This document shows positions 1-7,302 of a DNA stretch of 48,476 nucleotides, one piece after another; position 1 is the first letter of the stretch; the number at the start of each line of letters is the position of its first letter. Both the position numbers and the translations under genes were made by a program. Source of the stretch: a virus; IMG/VR virus record IMGVR_UViG_3300000367_000001, positions 1 to 48,476 of that record. One strand, given 5' to 3'. The notes under the pieces were generated by a model. It was not told where the DNA came from and made no database searches. It saw only the letters and a list, made by a program, of their open reading frames with translations.

Positions 1-57
1 CACCAGATCGTCGAGGGCGTCGCCGACGATCTGTTCGGCTTGTTCGCGTGCGTCCAT
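1..57 (-). CDS. small protein, N-terminal part only (runs off window)
   Basis: ATG at 57-55 overlaps the stop of the upstream gene (TGATG). The visible residues MDAREQAEQIVGDALDDLV end in a short helix with A-L-D, like the conserved C-terminal tails (ARAALDGE, YRAALDGE) of the three genes just upstream. It is probably another member of this tandem cassette. Function is unknown and the rest lies outside the window. Confidence 0.55.
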   Translation of the reverse strand, partial: MDAREQAEQIVGDALDDLV

Positions 58-215
58 CACGCCTCCTCCCCGTCGAGCGCGGCGCGGTACAGATCACCCA
101 CGACCGGGCACGACTCATTGCACCCTTCCCACTCGCAAGCGCATTCGTACTCACCGTCCGGCCACACCGGAGAGATGGGCTCCCCGCAGCACGAGCAATC
201 AACGAGTGCCACCAT
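57..215 (-). CDS. small Cys-rich protein with RAALDGE tail
   Basis: 52 aa. The start is the ATG at 215-213, which overlaps the upstream stop (TAATG); a longer reading frame in this phase lacks a sensible start. It has an N-terminal CSCCGE knuckle and further Cys residues (ECACEWEGC, C-P-V-V), so it probably binds zinc. It ends in DLYRAALDGEEA, matching the tails of its neighbours. No family is recognised. Confidence 0.55.
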   Translation of the reverse strand: MVALVDCSCCGEPISPVWPDGEYECACEWEGCNESCPVVGDLYRAALDGEEA

Positions 216-385
216 TACTGCTCCTCCTCGTCGAGCGCGGCGCGGGCCAAGTCGTCGCGACGCTGTCGGCGCTCGGGCGACAGGAGATGGAGTGGCACGA
301 CGGTCCACAGCAGGGCGCAGTCGTCGCAGGGGCACCATCCGGCTCCCACACCGCCGGGATGTGCATGTCCGCACGTCGGGCACAT
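215..385 (-). CDS. small zinc-knuckle protein with RAALDEE tail
   Basis: 56 aa, starting MCPTCGHAHPGG at the ATG 385-383, two bases after the upstream stop. C-P-T-C-G-H and C-P-C-D-D-C form a likely zinc knuckle. The C-terminal DDLARAALDEEEQ repeats the tail of the adjacent genes, so the run looks like duplicated or domain-shuffled small genes. Role unknown. Confidence 0.55.
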   Translation of the reverse strand: MCPTCGHAHPGGVGAGWCPCDDCALLWTVVPLHLLSPERRQRRDDLARAALDEEEQ

Positions 386-387
386 CG

Positions 388-672
388 CTACCCCTCCCCG
401 TCGAGTGCGGCACGGGCAATCTCGACTAAGCGACCGGGGACGATGCTGTTGCAACCGTCTGGCATACGCACAACCTGTGTCGCAGGGTCAGCGATGAGTT
501 CAAGCGCCTCGCGGAGGCGGTCGCAGTCGTCGTGGCCGAGCGCCGTCAGCAGCGCGTTGCGGTCGATACGCTCGACCACCTCTCGAAGCGAGAGTGCGAG
601 GTCTTGGGCATTGATCGCGAGTTGTGCCTGCAAGATCACGTCAGCGATCGCGTCGGTGGTGTCGTCAGCCAT
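388..672 (-). CDS. small helical protein with ARAALDGEG tail
   Basis: 94 aa, starting MADDTTDAIADVIL. It is mostly amphipathic helix with no cysteines and ends EIARAALDGEG, the tail shared with the two genes downstream. Its start overlaps the end of the preceding gene by 8 nt. No catalytic motif is visible and function is unknown. Confidence 0.6.
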   Translation of the reverse strand: MADDTTDAIADVILQAQLAINAQDLALSLREVVERIDRNALLTALGHDDCDRLREALELIADPATQVVRMPDGCNSIVPGRLVEIARAALDGEG

Positions 673-1000
673 CCCACGACTCCTTCGGCTCGTACTTACC
701 TGCGAAATAGATGGGATCCACTGGCCAGTGATCGGTGAGATCTCCGGGCTTGCGCACGACCCAGTGCCCGAGTGGCACCGGCACCCATCCCTGCGCGCCG
801 TCCTGGCCAGCCAGGATCTTGACCTCCGGGTTCTCGGGCGGATCCCAGTCCCCGGTGGGCTGGACGAAGTCCACGACCTCTTGGTCGCGGCTCATCTTGC
901 GCCCGGCGATGAACTCGGCCAACTCCTCGACCAGGCCCTCACGGAACTCCGGGCCGTACTGGAACGCCTCGACTTCCTGGGGCTTGCTGACGTAGCGCAT
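665..1000 (-). CDS. conserved small phage protein (PGDW/PGDY-like)
   Basis: 111 aa from the second of two adjacent ATGs, chosen because AGGAG then sits 5 nt upstream. The reading frame extends further upstream, but without a ribosome site. The pattern KPQEVEAFQY near the N-terminus, then VPLGHWVVRKPGD and a final PVDPIYFAGKYEP, follows a small protein common in phages (EAFQW ... GDWVVR ... P..F...Y). The molecular role of that family is unknown to me. It is the first full-size gene of the leftward unit that starts near 1110. Confidence 0.7.
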   Translation of the reverse strand: MRYVSKPQEVEAFQYGPEFREGLVEELAEFIAGRKMSRDQEVVDFVQPTGDWDPPENPEVKILAGQDGAQGWVPVPLGHWVVRKPGDLTDHWPVDPIYFAGKYEPKESWDG

Positions 1001-1013
1001 CATCTCTCCTATC

Positions 1014-1079
1014 TCACGATCTTGTGGACGACGTTCGTACGGGGGCGGATCGGCGTCCCCTCGGGGCCTCAGTATCCAT
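1014..1079 (-). CDS. possible 21-aa leader ORF
   Basis: MDTEAPRGRRSAPVRTSSTRS. The ATG at 1079 has a strong AAGGAG 6 nt upstream, inside the conserved CCGCCGACCA leader element. The ORF stops 13 nt before the next gene. It could be a leader peptide coupling ribosomes to the downstream gene, or a chance ORF. Confidence 0.35.
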   Translation of the reverse strand: MDTEAPRGRRSAPVRTSSTRS

Positions 1080-1090
1080 GTCCGTCTCCT

Positions 1091-1116
1091 TGGTCGGCGG
1101 TGACACCGCAAGTCTA
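1091..1116 (-). promoter_or_regulatory. -10 box and CCGCCGACCA leader element
   Basis: On the minus strand TAGACT (1116-1111) resembles an actinobacterial -10. It is followed by CACCGCCGACCA (1102-1091), the leader element seen at five other transcription-unit starts. A good -35 at 17 bp is not evident. A TTGACA exists (1129-1124), but only 7 bp upstream, too close to pair with it. Confidence 0.4.
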
Positions 1117-1125
1117 CCTTCCCTG

Positions 1126-1266
1126 TCAACGGATGTTCCCTAGCCTCCTCGTCCCCCGGAGTTCCCCCTCCCCATCTCATCCGGGGTTCCCTACCGGACC
1201 TTCGTCCCTCCAGTTCATCCGAGGTTCCCTATAGGGCTTTCATGGCCCCAGTTCATCCGGGGTTCC
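1126..1266. repeat. direct repeats with core CCGRGGTTCCCTA, about 37-38 bp period
   Basis: Clear copies lie at 1176-1191, 1213-1229 and 1251-1266, with core TTCATCCGRGGTTCC and start spacings of 37 and 38 bp. Degenerate copies GGATGTTCCCTA (about 1131-1142) and CCCCGGAGTTCCCC (about 1153) precede them. Regular spacing in a non-coding divergent region suggests protein-binding sites (operators or iterons). No protein can be assigned. Confidence 0.6.
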
Positions 1267-1773
1267 TGCCGCCCCCCTCCCTGGAGAATCTCGGCTAACG
1301 GTGGGGGGCCTTACGCAGCGTAGTAGGTATTGACATCCGCTTGCGCGTGTGCTCCAGGGAAAAAGTTTCTGGCTGCATAGAGGATGTTGGGCCGGGCCGG
1401 AAAGCCTTACGGGGCAAGGGTTTCTCGGCAAGGCCGTATGCATAACTCCTGGCGAGCCATTCACGGGCCTCACAAGAAATCTCTTGACAAGATGTTTGCT
1501 ACGCTGCGTCACGGCAAGTAGATACGGCCTTGCTACGCAACGTGATGTAGACTCGCCCTAGCACACCAAGATCCATCTGTCAAATCGGCGCGGCCCAAAG
1601 AAATCTGAGAAATCTTCTGGCCCGAAAGCCTTGCTGTGCAAGGGTTTCAGGATGTTGGCCAGCGAGATCACCAACTTCTTGGAAGTCAAGCATCTCGGCC
1701 AACTTCTTGGCCCCGCTCGTTCCCTACGGGCAGTGAAGATGGCGATGTCCAGGGGGGCTGGCTGACCCACACA

Positions 1774-1856
1774 GGTATATAGGTAAACAGGAGTTCTCAC
1801 AGGTATATCTGTAAACAGGAGTTGCCAGGGGGTATCTCTGTAAACGAGAGTTGTCC
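1774..1856. repeat. three 26-bp direct repeats, 28-29 bp period
   Basis: Copies begin at 1774, 1802 and 1831. The consensus is GGTATATCTGTAAACAGGAG followed by TTGYC. Copy 2 holds the inverted repeat CTGT-AA-ACAG. The period is close to 2.7-2.8 helical turns. They may be regulator-binding sites or origin iterons. Confidence 0.6.
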
Positions 1857-2125
1857 ACGAACCCACAGAGGTCAGGATGGAGATGAGGCCAAGGAGATAC
1901 ACACACACCTACCTTCTGGGGACTGTCCTCTCTCTCTCTATGGGTACGATTGGCCTTCGGCGCGCGCTATGGGTTCCTATGGGGTCTCTCGTGCGCTGGG
2001 GATGATATGGTGGTGGGACTCTTCCCCGCCGTCGGTCCGAGAGGGCTCACTGGCGGGGCTTTTATATGTCTGGCCTTTCGGCGCGCGCTCGTTGGACGTA
2101 TGGGGCGAGGTGTTGTGCGTGGGTG

Positions 2126-2153
2126 TAGACTCTGGCTTGCCCGACCGAGGAGG
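2126..2153 (+). promoter_or_regulatory. -10 box, CCCGACC leader and strong RBS for the 2163 gene
   Basis: TAGACT (2126-2131) is followed by a leader containing CCCGACCGAGGAGG, a variant of the CCGACCA leader element that runs directly into the Shine-Dalgarno. No convincing -35 lies 17 bp upstream. Confidence 0.35.
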
Positions 2154-2162
2154 ATGGGAGAG

Positions 2163-2801
2163 ATGCGCTACCCCGCACATGTGTGGATCGCGGAGACTTC
2201 TGCGGACCATGTGACGGCTCTGGTGAACGAGCGTGAGGTGTTTGCCGAGGGGGAGAGCGAGGCGGGGATGCTGGGCGCGGTCCTGTGGGCGGCGATGCGC
2301 TATGAGCGCAATACCCGCAAGAGGATCATCTCGTGGCCGTGCCATGTTCAAGAGACCGGTGGCGAGATCGAGGCCCTGGAGTGGGGCTGGGAGATCATCC
2401 CGTCCAAGCGGCGCAGCGAGTACAACATCTGGGCAGTAGGGCGAGATCATCCCGAGACCTCGCACATGGCGATGGCTGCTGTACTCAAGAAGATCTCCGA
2501 GAGGGAGAGATGGGTCATGGAGTTCGTCCACGCTCGTGGGATCCGGGGTGCGACCTCTGACGAGGTCGAGCAGAGCGTGCCTGCGGCGTGGGGGATACAC
2601 CAGTCGGTGTCCTCGCTGACCTCGCAGATGCGGACCAAGAACCTGCTGTTCACCGTGCCGGGGTACCGACGCCCGACGAAGTCCAGTCGTGGTGCGGATG
2701 TGCTGCTCACGAGGTTCTGGTGGGAGGAGGCGTGGGATCGGTACGGTCCTGCGCTGAACAGCGATGGCCAGGGCTCGAAGATGATCTACTTCACGAGATG
2801 A
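2163..2801 (+). CDS. winged helix-turn-helix protein
   Basis: 212 aa. ATG 2163 is chosen because GAGGAGG ends 9 nt upstream; the frame is open back to 1950 but that part is compositionally odd and has no ribosome site. The N-terminal half (about 1-100) is unrecognised. Residues about 105-185 look like a winged helix: a helix (AAVLKKISERERWVMEFV), a second segment ATSDEVEQSVPAAWGIHQSV, a recognition-like helix SSLTSQMRTKNLL and a wing with T-V-P-G-Y-R-R. It is first in the rightward unit beside the repeats, so it may be a regulator acting there (inference). Confidence 0.65.
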   Translation: MRYPAHVWIAETSADHVTALVNEREVFAEGESEAGMLGAVLWAAMRYERNTRKRIISWPCHVQETGGEIEALEWGWEIIPSKRRSEYNIWAVGRDHPETSHMAMAAVLKKISERERWVMEFVHARGIRGATSDEVEQSVPAAWGIHQSVSSLTSQMRTKNLLFTVPGYRRPTKSSRGADVLLTRFWWEEAWDRYGPALNSDGQGSKMIYFTR

Positions 2802-2812
2802 GGAGACATGGC

Positions 2813-2905
2813 ATGGAGGCGCACCTGGTGTACTGTCCTGCGGCCAACTGCCCGTGCGACGAGTGTTGGTGGGACTGCATCTTCAATGACGAGGAGGAGA
2901 CGTAG
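2813..2905 (+). CDS. 30-aa Cys-rich protein
   Basis: MEAHLVYCPAANC then PCDECWWDC and an acidic end. AGGAG lies 7 nt upstream of ATG 2813. Four Cys in C-x4-C-x-C-x2-C plus a last Cys suggest a small metal knuckle. It abuts the next gene (TAGTG). Confidence 0.5.
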   Translation: MEAHLVYCPAANCPCDECWWDCIFNDEEET

Positions 2906-2988
2906 TGGAAGACTTCGTTGGCGACGACCTCTACTACGACGAATGGGCAGCCGAACTACAGGCGCAGTACGAGTCAGAGGAGAACTGA
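2905..2988 (+). CDS. 27-aa acidic protein
   Basis: GTG start overlaps the previous stop (TAGTG); GAGGAGGAGA lies just upstream. The product begins VEDFVGDDLYYDEWAAEL and is strongly acidic and aromatic. Function unknown. Confidence 0.4.
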   Translation: MEDFVGDDLYYDEWAAELQAQYESEEN

Positions 2989-3026
2989 GATGAGCAAAGA
3001 GATGGGCGAGGAGATTTGAGGTTCAG

Positions 3027-3161
3027 ATGAAGCGATGGATCGTGATGAGACTAGAGGATCTCTGTGAACTGCTTCGGCACCCGTGGCGGTGCAGGCTCGC
3101 TGAATGGAGCGAGCGCCTCGATGCGAGGTGGGACACCGGCTTGTGGAAGGAGAGCGAGTAG
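3027..3161 (+). CDS. 44-aa basic/Trp-rich protein
   Basis: MKRWIVMRLEDLCELLRHPW and a C-terminal helix with three further Trp. GAGG lies 6 nt upstream. Its stop overlaps the GTG of the next gene (TAGTG). No family is recognised. Confidence 0.45.
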   Translation: MKRWIVMRLEDLCELLRHPWRCRLAEWSERLDARWDTGLWKESE

Positions 3162-3412
3162 TGGTCAAGGTAGTCAAACGACGTAGGGAAAAGGTCACGC
3201 TGAGGACGAAGACTCAGGCCCAATGCTCTGCGTGCAAGGAGATCTTCAGCAGCACGTCCAACTTCGACAAGCACCTGAAGGGAACCGCTGAACCCGAGTG
3301 CAGAGATCCCGAGAACATCGGCATGGTCTATGGGTCCACGGGATGGAAGACGCCGACTCCACCAGGCAAGGAGAGGTGGTGGGAGAAGGTCAAGGAGAGT
3401 CAAGAAGACTGA
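3161..3412 (+). CDS. small zinc-finger protein (FDKHL type)
   Basis: 83 aa from GTG 3161, overlapping the preceding stop. C-S-A-C-K at about 23-26, then SSTSNFDKHLKG and a later Cys (EPEC), give a C2HC arrangement. A final G-S-T-G-W-K-T-P segment follows. Small proteins with C-x2-C ... FDxH ... C-x-D-P ... G.W..P are frequent in actinophages, with unknown targets. The N-terminus VVKVVKRR is nearly identical to that of the gene at 23455-23610. Confidence 0.7.
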   Translation: MVKVVKRRREKVTLRTKTQAQCSACKEIFSSTSNFDKHLKGTAEPECRDPENIGMVYGSTGWKTPTPPGKERWWEKVKESQED

Positions 3413-3498
3413 TAAGGGGTCATAGACAGAGTATGGCACCCCTGCCACACTGAGAAGTCGGAGAGCACTCGGAAGCCTCTTCGGGAGATGAGCACGAC

Positions 3499-3645
3499 AT
3501 GGAGATCATACTGCTACTCGTAGTTCTCGTCGTGGTGCCGTGGGTGGCGGGCTACACGTTGGGCTGGCTGCATTGCTCGTACCGGGTCAAACACCCTAAG
3601 CGCCCCAAGTCTCAGAGGCTTCACAGGACTTATCAGTCATCATGA
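3499..3645 (+). CDS. 48-aa single-span membrane protein
   Basis: MEIILLLVVLVVVPWVAGYT gives one strong N-terminal transmembrane helix, followed by a basic tail (KHPKRPKSQRLHR). GGGAG is 11 nt upstream. Position-inside topology is inferred from the basic tail. Function unknown. Confidence 0.55.
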   Translation: MEIILLLVVLVVVPWVAGYTLGWLHCSYRVKHPKRPKSQRLHRTYQSS

Positions 3646-3649
3646 GGAC

Positions 3650-3814
3650 ATGCGCTGGCTGCACTGGGCCTGTGAGCAGTACACCAAGGCATTGACGCCT
3701 GTCGTAGAGCGGGCCTTGGACTACTACCTCGGGGAGGACTGGGATGGACAACACGGCTCTGCCGATGATGGTGGCGATGTTCAAGATGGAGCACCACGTT
3801 CAGATCTTCAATGA
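3650..3814 (+). CDS. 54-aa hypothetical protein overlapping the next gene
   Basis: MRWLHWACEQYTKALTPVVE continues into an acidic stretch. The last 71 nt overlap the following gene in another frame, so it may be shorter in function or not expressed. Confidence 0.4.
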   Translation: MRWLHWACEQYTKALTPVVERALDYYLGEDWDGQHGSADDGGDVQDGAPRSDLQ

Positions 3815-4166
3815 GGAATACTTGACCTTCCCCTGCCCCCACCCCGAGTGTGACTGGGCTGCGCACCTCCCCCAGATCCTGGTCAATGAGCACACCTACT
3901 ACCACGTCGTGCTCCCGCCCGTCATTGAGCACATCGAAGAGGACCACAAGGAGATCTACGACGAGATGCGCAACCAGGCGCTTGCCGCCATGGGGGAGTC
4001 AGACATCCGAGAGCGCAACCGTGGCAGGGAGCAGATCCTCGTAGCGTGCCCCTCAGTGAGATGCTGGTGGTATCGCGTGTGTGACGTGCCCCGGAGCCAG
4101 GAAGAGGCCAACAAGATCTCATACGTAGCCGACGAGCACTACATGGACCACTTCATCAAGGGCTAG
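3744..4166 (+). CDS. 140-aa protein with putative zinc site
   Basis: ATG 3744 has GGGGAGG 7 nt upstream. The order is a helix MVAMFKMEHHVQIFNEEY, then CPHPECDW (C-x4-C with nearby His), a His-rich helix (HIEEDHKEIYDEM) and a second CPSVRCWW motif. Two C-x4-C pairs suggest one or two metal sites. It is the last rightward gene and its end overlaps the convergent gene by 4 nt. Family not recognised. Confidence 0.7.
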   Translation: MDNTALPMMVAMFKMEHHVQIFNEEYLTFPCPHPECDWAAHLPQILVNEHTYYHVVLPPVIEHIEEDHKEIYDEMRNQALAAMGESDIRERNRGREQILVACPSVRCWWYRVCDVPRSQEEANKISYVADEHYMDHFIKG

Positions 4167-4834
4167 GACTCGTTCTCGAACCACGGCTGGCCGCGTCGAT
4201 TGAAGAGCCTCCCCTGCTTGGATTGCGCTATCTCGTTCACGCTCTCCGCAACCTCTTGATGCAAGGTACTGGTGCCATATCGGGTCTCACCCTCATGGCC
4301 GTAGGCAGCGAATGAGGGAGTGCCCTCGTAACCCTCATACTCCCGGTGGTGGTAGGGCACCGTGTCGAGCACCTGGGCGTCTTGGAAACTCCGCAAGCGC
4401 ACCGAGGTCGAGCCTGGATCCTCGAACTTGTTCTCGTAGTGCAGGTTGCCGCCCGTGGCCTCCTCGGCCTCGATCGCAGCACGAGGAGGGCTCATGTACG
4501 AGGTTGTTTGCATCTTGTCCATCGAGTTTACAACCTCATCTTCGTAGTGCTCGGCGCTCTCGGCGGGCGGAAGCGAGGGAGCACGGAAGGCGGTGATGTA
4601 GCCCTTGCCTCGCTCCAATGGATACCCTCCAGGCGTCCTCTGAATGGTCTTCTTGGGCACCTTGGAGTAGGAGCGATCCAAAGCAGCGTCGATCGTGCCG
4701 CCGTGGAAAGGCTGGTCGGTGATGTTCGGATTAGGAGGATGATTGCTGTAGTGGTAGTAGATCGAGGAGTCCTGAGGCTCGGGAGGCTCGAAGAGATGGG
4801 GCTGCTCGAACTGTCCCTCGTTGAGGTTCGGCAT
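4163..4834 (-). CDS. tagged putative ADP-ribosyltransferase-like protein 1
   Basis: 223 aa. N-terminal tag MPNLNEGQFEQPHLFEP (1-17). An ART-like core follows: HGGT with His44 (FHGGTIDAALDRS), GKGYITAFRA (Tyr79), and the Glu motif LHYENKFEDPGSTS (about 131-144). This H...Y...E order, with a final Y.N..E..GS.S strand, resembles the ART domains of phage and plasmid 'polyvalent' proteins as I recall them; a profile search would be needed. It is the last gene of the nine-gene operon and starts in a TGATG overlap. The substrate is unknown. Alternatives are a non-catalytic ART fold or a structural protein. Confidence 0.6.
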   Translation of the reverse strand: MPNLNEGQFEQPHLFEPPEPQDSSIYYHYSNHPPNPNITDQPFHGGTIDAALDRSYSKVPKKTIQRTPGGYPLERGKGYITAFRAPSLPPAESAEHYEDEVVNSMDKMQTTSYMSPPRAAIEAEEATGGNLHYENKFEDPGSTSVRLRSFQDAQVLDTVPYHHREYEGYEGTPSFAAYGHEGETRYGTSTLHQEVAESVNEIAQSKQGRLFNRRGQPWFENES

Positions 4835-5766
4835 CAGATGTCCCTACCGTGACGGCGGCGCTTGCGAGTCCACTGCAGGTTCTCCGCAGGACCGTAGGGA
4901 TCATCTGGATCAGCCGGTCGAGCCCAGAAGTCCGAGCCTCCGCTGAAGCCCTGCGCTCGGAGATCAGAGGCCGAGGCGGGAAGCGGAGGCTGGTAGGTCT
5001 GCTCCTCGCGGGTGTAGTTGACCGGAATCCCTTGGTCCTCGAAGCGCTGACCCACTTCCATGCGCTCCTGGGTCTTCTGTGCCTGGTTGAATCCGGGCTC
5101 GTTGAGCACCGCGCGCTCAGGGAGGTTCATCTCCACACCTCGGACTTCTTCGAGTCCCACGCCAAGGCGTCCGGGGGTAGGTTCCACCTGAGCCTCCACG
5201 TACTTGAATGACCCCAGGGCGGTGGGGTTGTCCACGAACGCCTGCCGCTCGACATCACGGTCATAGTGGTTCCTGCGGTCGAGGACCGAGGCCGACATCG
5301 AGACATTGCTCCTACCCGATGCCACGTCCTCGATGGGAACCACGGGCGCAGTCTCTCCGAGAGAGTCGCCGTGCATGATCGTGGTACGAGGACGCACCGA
5401 GCGGCTCAACTGCATCCCCACCGCTCCGTACTGGCCCTCGTCGCTGCGATGTAACTGACTTACGCCAGGAGTCTGAACGCTGCCGTAAATCGGATTGCTA
5501 ATCCCTTGGGCCGTCTCCCACTTGTAGCGAAAGTCCGGCGTGTACGACCCCTGAGAGGTGCCGGTGTGGTGCTGGCTCAGAATCTCCTCATCATCGAGGA
5601 CGTGGTGCGCCTCCCGAACGGGCGCATTGACCTGCACGACCCCGCCACGGGCGTAGTTCTGCATCTCCTCGTGGTAGCGGTCCTCCGTGGTCGGCTGCCC
5701 GACCTCCTGCCGTGATCGGGGGAACAGCGACGGTTGGGTGAACTGCTGAGAGTTGAGTCTCGGCAT
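4834..5766 (-). CDS. tagged protein, long variable body
   Basis: 310 aa from ATG 5766 (TGATG with the upstream stop; a longer frame exists but begins inside the neighbour). The tag is MPRLNSQQFTQPSLFPR. The middle contains YGAVGMQLSRSVRPRTTIMH followed by GDSLG. An R-T-T-x-x-x-G-D-S arrangement recalls tails of some phage head proteins and DUF3626, but I would not assign it. No H-G-T or Y.N..E motif is seen, so it is probably a different domain on the same tag. The C-terminus is basic (RKRRRHGRD). Confidence 0.55.
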   Translation of the reverse strand: MPRLNSQQFTQPSLFPRSRQEVGQPTTEDRYHEEMQNYARGGVVQVNAPVREAHHVLDDEEILSQHHTGTSQGSYTPDFRYKWETAQGISNPIYGSVQTPGVSQLHRSDEGQYGAVGMQLSRSVRPRTTIMHGDSLGETAPVVPIEDVASGRSNVSMSASVLDRRNHYDRDVERQAFVDNPTALGSFKYVEAQVEPTPGRLGVGLEEVRGVEMNLPERAVLNEPGFNQAQKTQERMEVGQRFEDQGIPVNYTREEQTYQPPLPASASDLRAQGFSGGSDFWARPADPDDPYGPAENLQWTRKRRRHGRDI

Positions 5767-6482
5767 CAGGCATACCTCCCCGTGCCCGGAGCCCCCCCGA
5801 AGGGCGGGTGCTCCTTCCAGGTGATCCCCCAAGGATCATGCTCGTTGAACAACGCCTGCTGGTGAGGCTCGTTGGCGGGGTACTTCACCCGCTGCACAGG
5901 GTCGTTGATGGGCGGCTCCTTCTGAGGAACACCACGGGGTTTACGCTCTAGGTGGGGGTACCCCCTGACATTGAACGGCTGCTGACCCACCACCTCGACA
6001 TGGCTCAAGCCCGGAACCACCGCGCTGATCGAGCCACGGTCCTCGGCATCGTTGGTGTAGTACAGGCCCCGCTCACCGAGGTTCTCGGTGTTGCGCTGCT
6101 GCCACTCGACACGGCGCTGCTTCCAGTCATCCCGGCCTTGAGGAGAGTCTGGGGGCTCCTCTCCAACGTGCTCTTGGAACGCTTCTCCGGCGTACCCCAA
6201 GCCCTCGTCATCAGAGATCATGGTGTTGGCGAAGGAGTCTGAGACCGGCACCTCGGGGGCGTTGGCCATCTCTCCCCGAATCCGCAGCGCGTACATCTGC
6301 CCAGTGCTGCGCGGCCGAGAGATGTCCGCTGCTGCCTGCTGCGTCCCCATGTGTAGTGGATGATCAGTGATGCGGGGGTCCAGACCCTCCCCGCGAGAGA
6401 AGTGCGCATAGACGTTGGGGTCTTGAGTCGGACCAGGATCGAACATCCTGGGCTGGAACTGGCTCTCGTTGAGGTTAGGCAC
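5766..6482 (-). CDS. tagged putative ADP-ribosyltransferase-like protein 2
   Basis: 238 aa. The start is GTG 6482, because the tag VPNLNESQFQPRMFDPG begins there and GGAAGGAA precedes it. Motifs: HMGTQQAAADI (His44), GQMYALRIRG (Tyr64), SDSFAN and YYTNDAEDRGSIS (about 141-153). It is a close paralogue of the gene at 7302-8051, sharing even the C-terminal FN...TW..HPPFG..PG.GRY. Its start overlaps the upstream stop region by 8 nt. Predicted ART-like; activity unproven. Confidence 0.6.
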   Translation of the reverse strand: MPNLNESQFQPRMFDPGPTQDPNVYAHFSRGEGLDPRITDHPLHMGTQQAAADISRPRSTGQMYALRIRGEMANAPEVPVSDSFANTMISDDEGLGYAGEAFQEHVGEEPPDSPQGRDDWKQRRVEWQQRNTENLGERGLYYTNDAEDRGSISAVVPGLSHVEVVGQQPFNVRGYPHLERKPRGVPQKEPPINDPVQRVKYPANEPHQQALFNEHDPWGITWKEHPPFGGAPGTGRYA

Positions 6483-7302
6483 GAGGGTTCCTTCCCATCC
6501 GCGACCACGCATCGCTGGGCTTGTAGGCAGTCCCAGGCAGTTGGCCCAGTTCAGGGGGCTGGTGGCTCAGCCGGTGCTCGTGGGATTCCTCCACGGCAGG
6601 AGAGCGGATGCTCTCGCCGACGTTGCCGAACTGCTGCTCGTTGGTGAGTAGCGCGTGGCGCACGTCCTTGGCACGAGGCGGGTGATCTCGCAGGTACTCC
6701 CGCTCGGCTCGCACACCGGGAGGCACAGGAAGGCCCTCGCCCACTGCCTGGTCCACTAACTCCCCGTGGGTGGTCAGCGCGCTCTTGGGGGCCACCACTG
6801 AGATCGAGCCAGTGTCCTCGTGATCGTTGGTGTACCTCAGCCCTCCCAAGGTCTCGTAATCCTCACGAGCGAACCTGATCGTGTCCTGTAACTCATGGTC
6901 ATCATAGTCGTAGTCATCGTCCCCAAGATCCCCTTGCTCGTCAGCGAACTCGTTCAGGTAGTCATCCATAGCGAAGGAGTCATCGTTCGAGGCAATGTTG
7001 GCGTAGGCGTCGCTGACCGGGCCTGGCTGCCACTGCATCTGGCTCTCATCGAGGGCCATGGGATAGAGGTAACCCTCTCCTCCCGTACTACTCGCACGGT
7101 CGGCTGCGGCGCTCAACGTGCCAGCGTGTGTGGCCCGGTAAGGCTCCCAATCCCTGATCGGGTCACGAGACGAGTGCCACTGCACGTCGGGACGGGCCAT
7201 GAACTCGTGCTGGCGCTGAAGCCACGGCTCGCCCTCGTGTGAGGGGCCTGGGTCGAACAACGGCTCCTGCTGAGGGAACTGGTTCTCGTTGAGATTCGGC
7301 AT
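6475..7302 (-). CDS. tagged putative ADP-ribosyltransferase-like protein 3
   Basis: 275 aa. Tag MPNLNENQFPQQEPLFDPGP. ART-like motifs: THAGTLSAAADRA (His59), GEGYLYPMALD (Tyr78/80), SDAYAN, an acidic insert (DDDYDYDDHE), and GGLRYTNDHEDTGSISVVAP (about 153-172), the clearest Glu motif of the set. The C-terminal 100 residues are unlike the paralogues. TGATG start coupling to the upstream gene. Confidence 0.62.
   Translation of the reverse strand: MPNLNENQFPQQEPLFDPGPSHEGEPWLQRQHEFMARPDVQWHSSRDPIRDWEPYRATHAGTLSAAADRASSTGGEGYLYPMALDESQMQWQPGPVSDAYANIASNDDSFAMDDYLNEFADEQGDLGDDDYDYDDHELQDTIRFAREDYETLGGLRYTNDHEDTGSISVVAPKSALTTHGELVDQAVGEGLPVPPGVRAEREYLRDHPPRAKDVRHALLTNEQQFGNVGESIRSPAVEESHEHRLSHQPPELGQLPGTAYKPSDAWSRMGRNPRA

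Larger units (their letters stand above)
1080..2162. other. 1.08-kb non-coding divergent region
   Basis: No convincing gene is present. Short frames here lack ribosome sites or recognisable products. The region separates the leftward genes ending at 1 from the rightward genes starting at 2163. It holds the GTTCC repeats (1126-1266), paired sequences around GAAAGCCTT...GCAAGGGTTTC (about 1400-1432 and 1623-1650; the second forms a CCTTGC-TGT-GCAAGG hairpin), two CCAACTTCTTGG copies near 1665-1710, and 28-29-bp repeats (1774-1856). It is a candidate replication origin or regulatory hub. Confidence 0.45.

Noticed and set aside
1484-1505. TTGACA followed by TACGCT as a promoter
   Set aside because: Spacing is only about 10 bp; no better -10 lies at 16-18 bp.
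1774-1856. Regular 28-29-bp repeats considered as a CRISPR array
   Set aside because: Repeats are nearly contiguous without 30-40-bp unique spacers, only three copies exist, and there are no cas1/cas2 genes; the Cas4-like gene lies 22 kb away among recombination genes.
1240-1908. Short frames in the non-coding region (for example 1240-1512 and 1558-1908, minus)
   Set aside because: No ribosome sites, odd composition, and they run through direct repeats and hairpins.
1950-2162. 71-residue upstream extension of the winged-helix protein
   Set aside because: No ribosome site at the earlier ATG; a strong GAGGAGG and the leader element point to ATG 2163.
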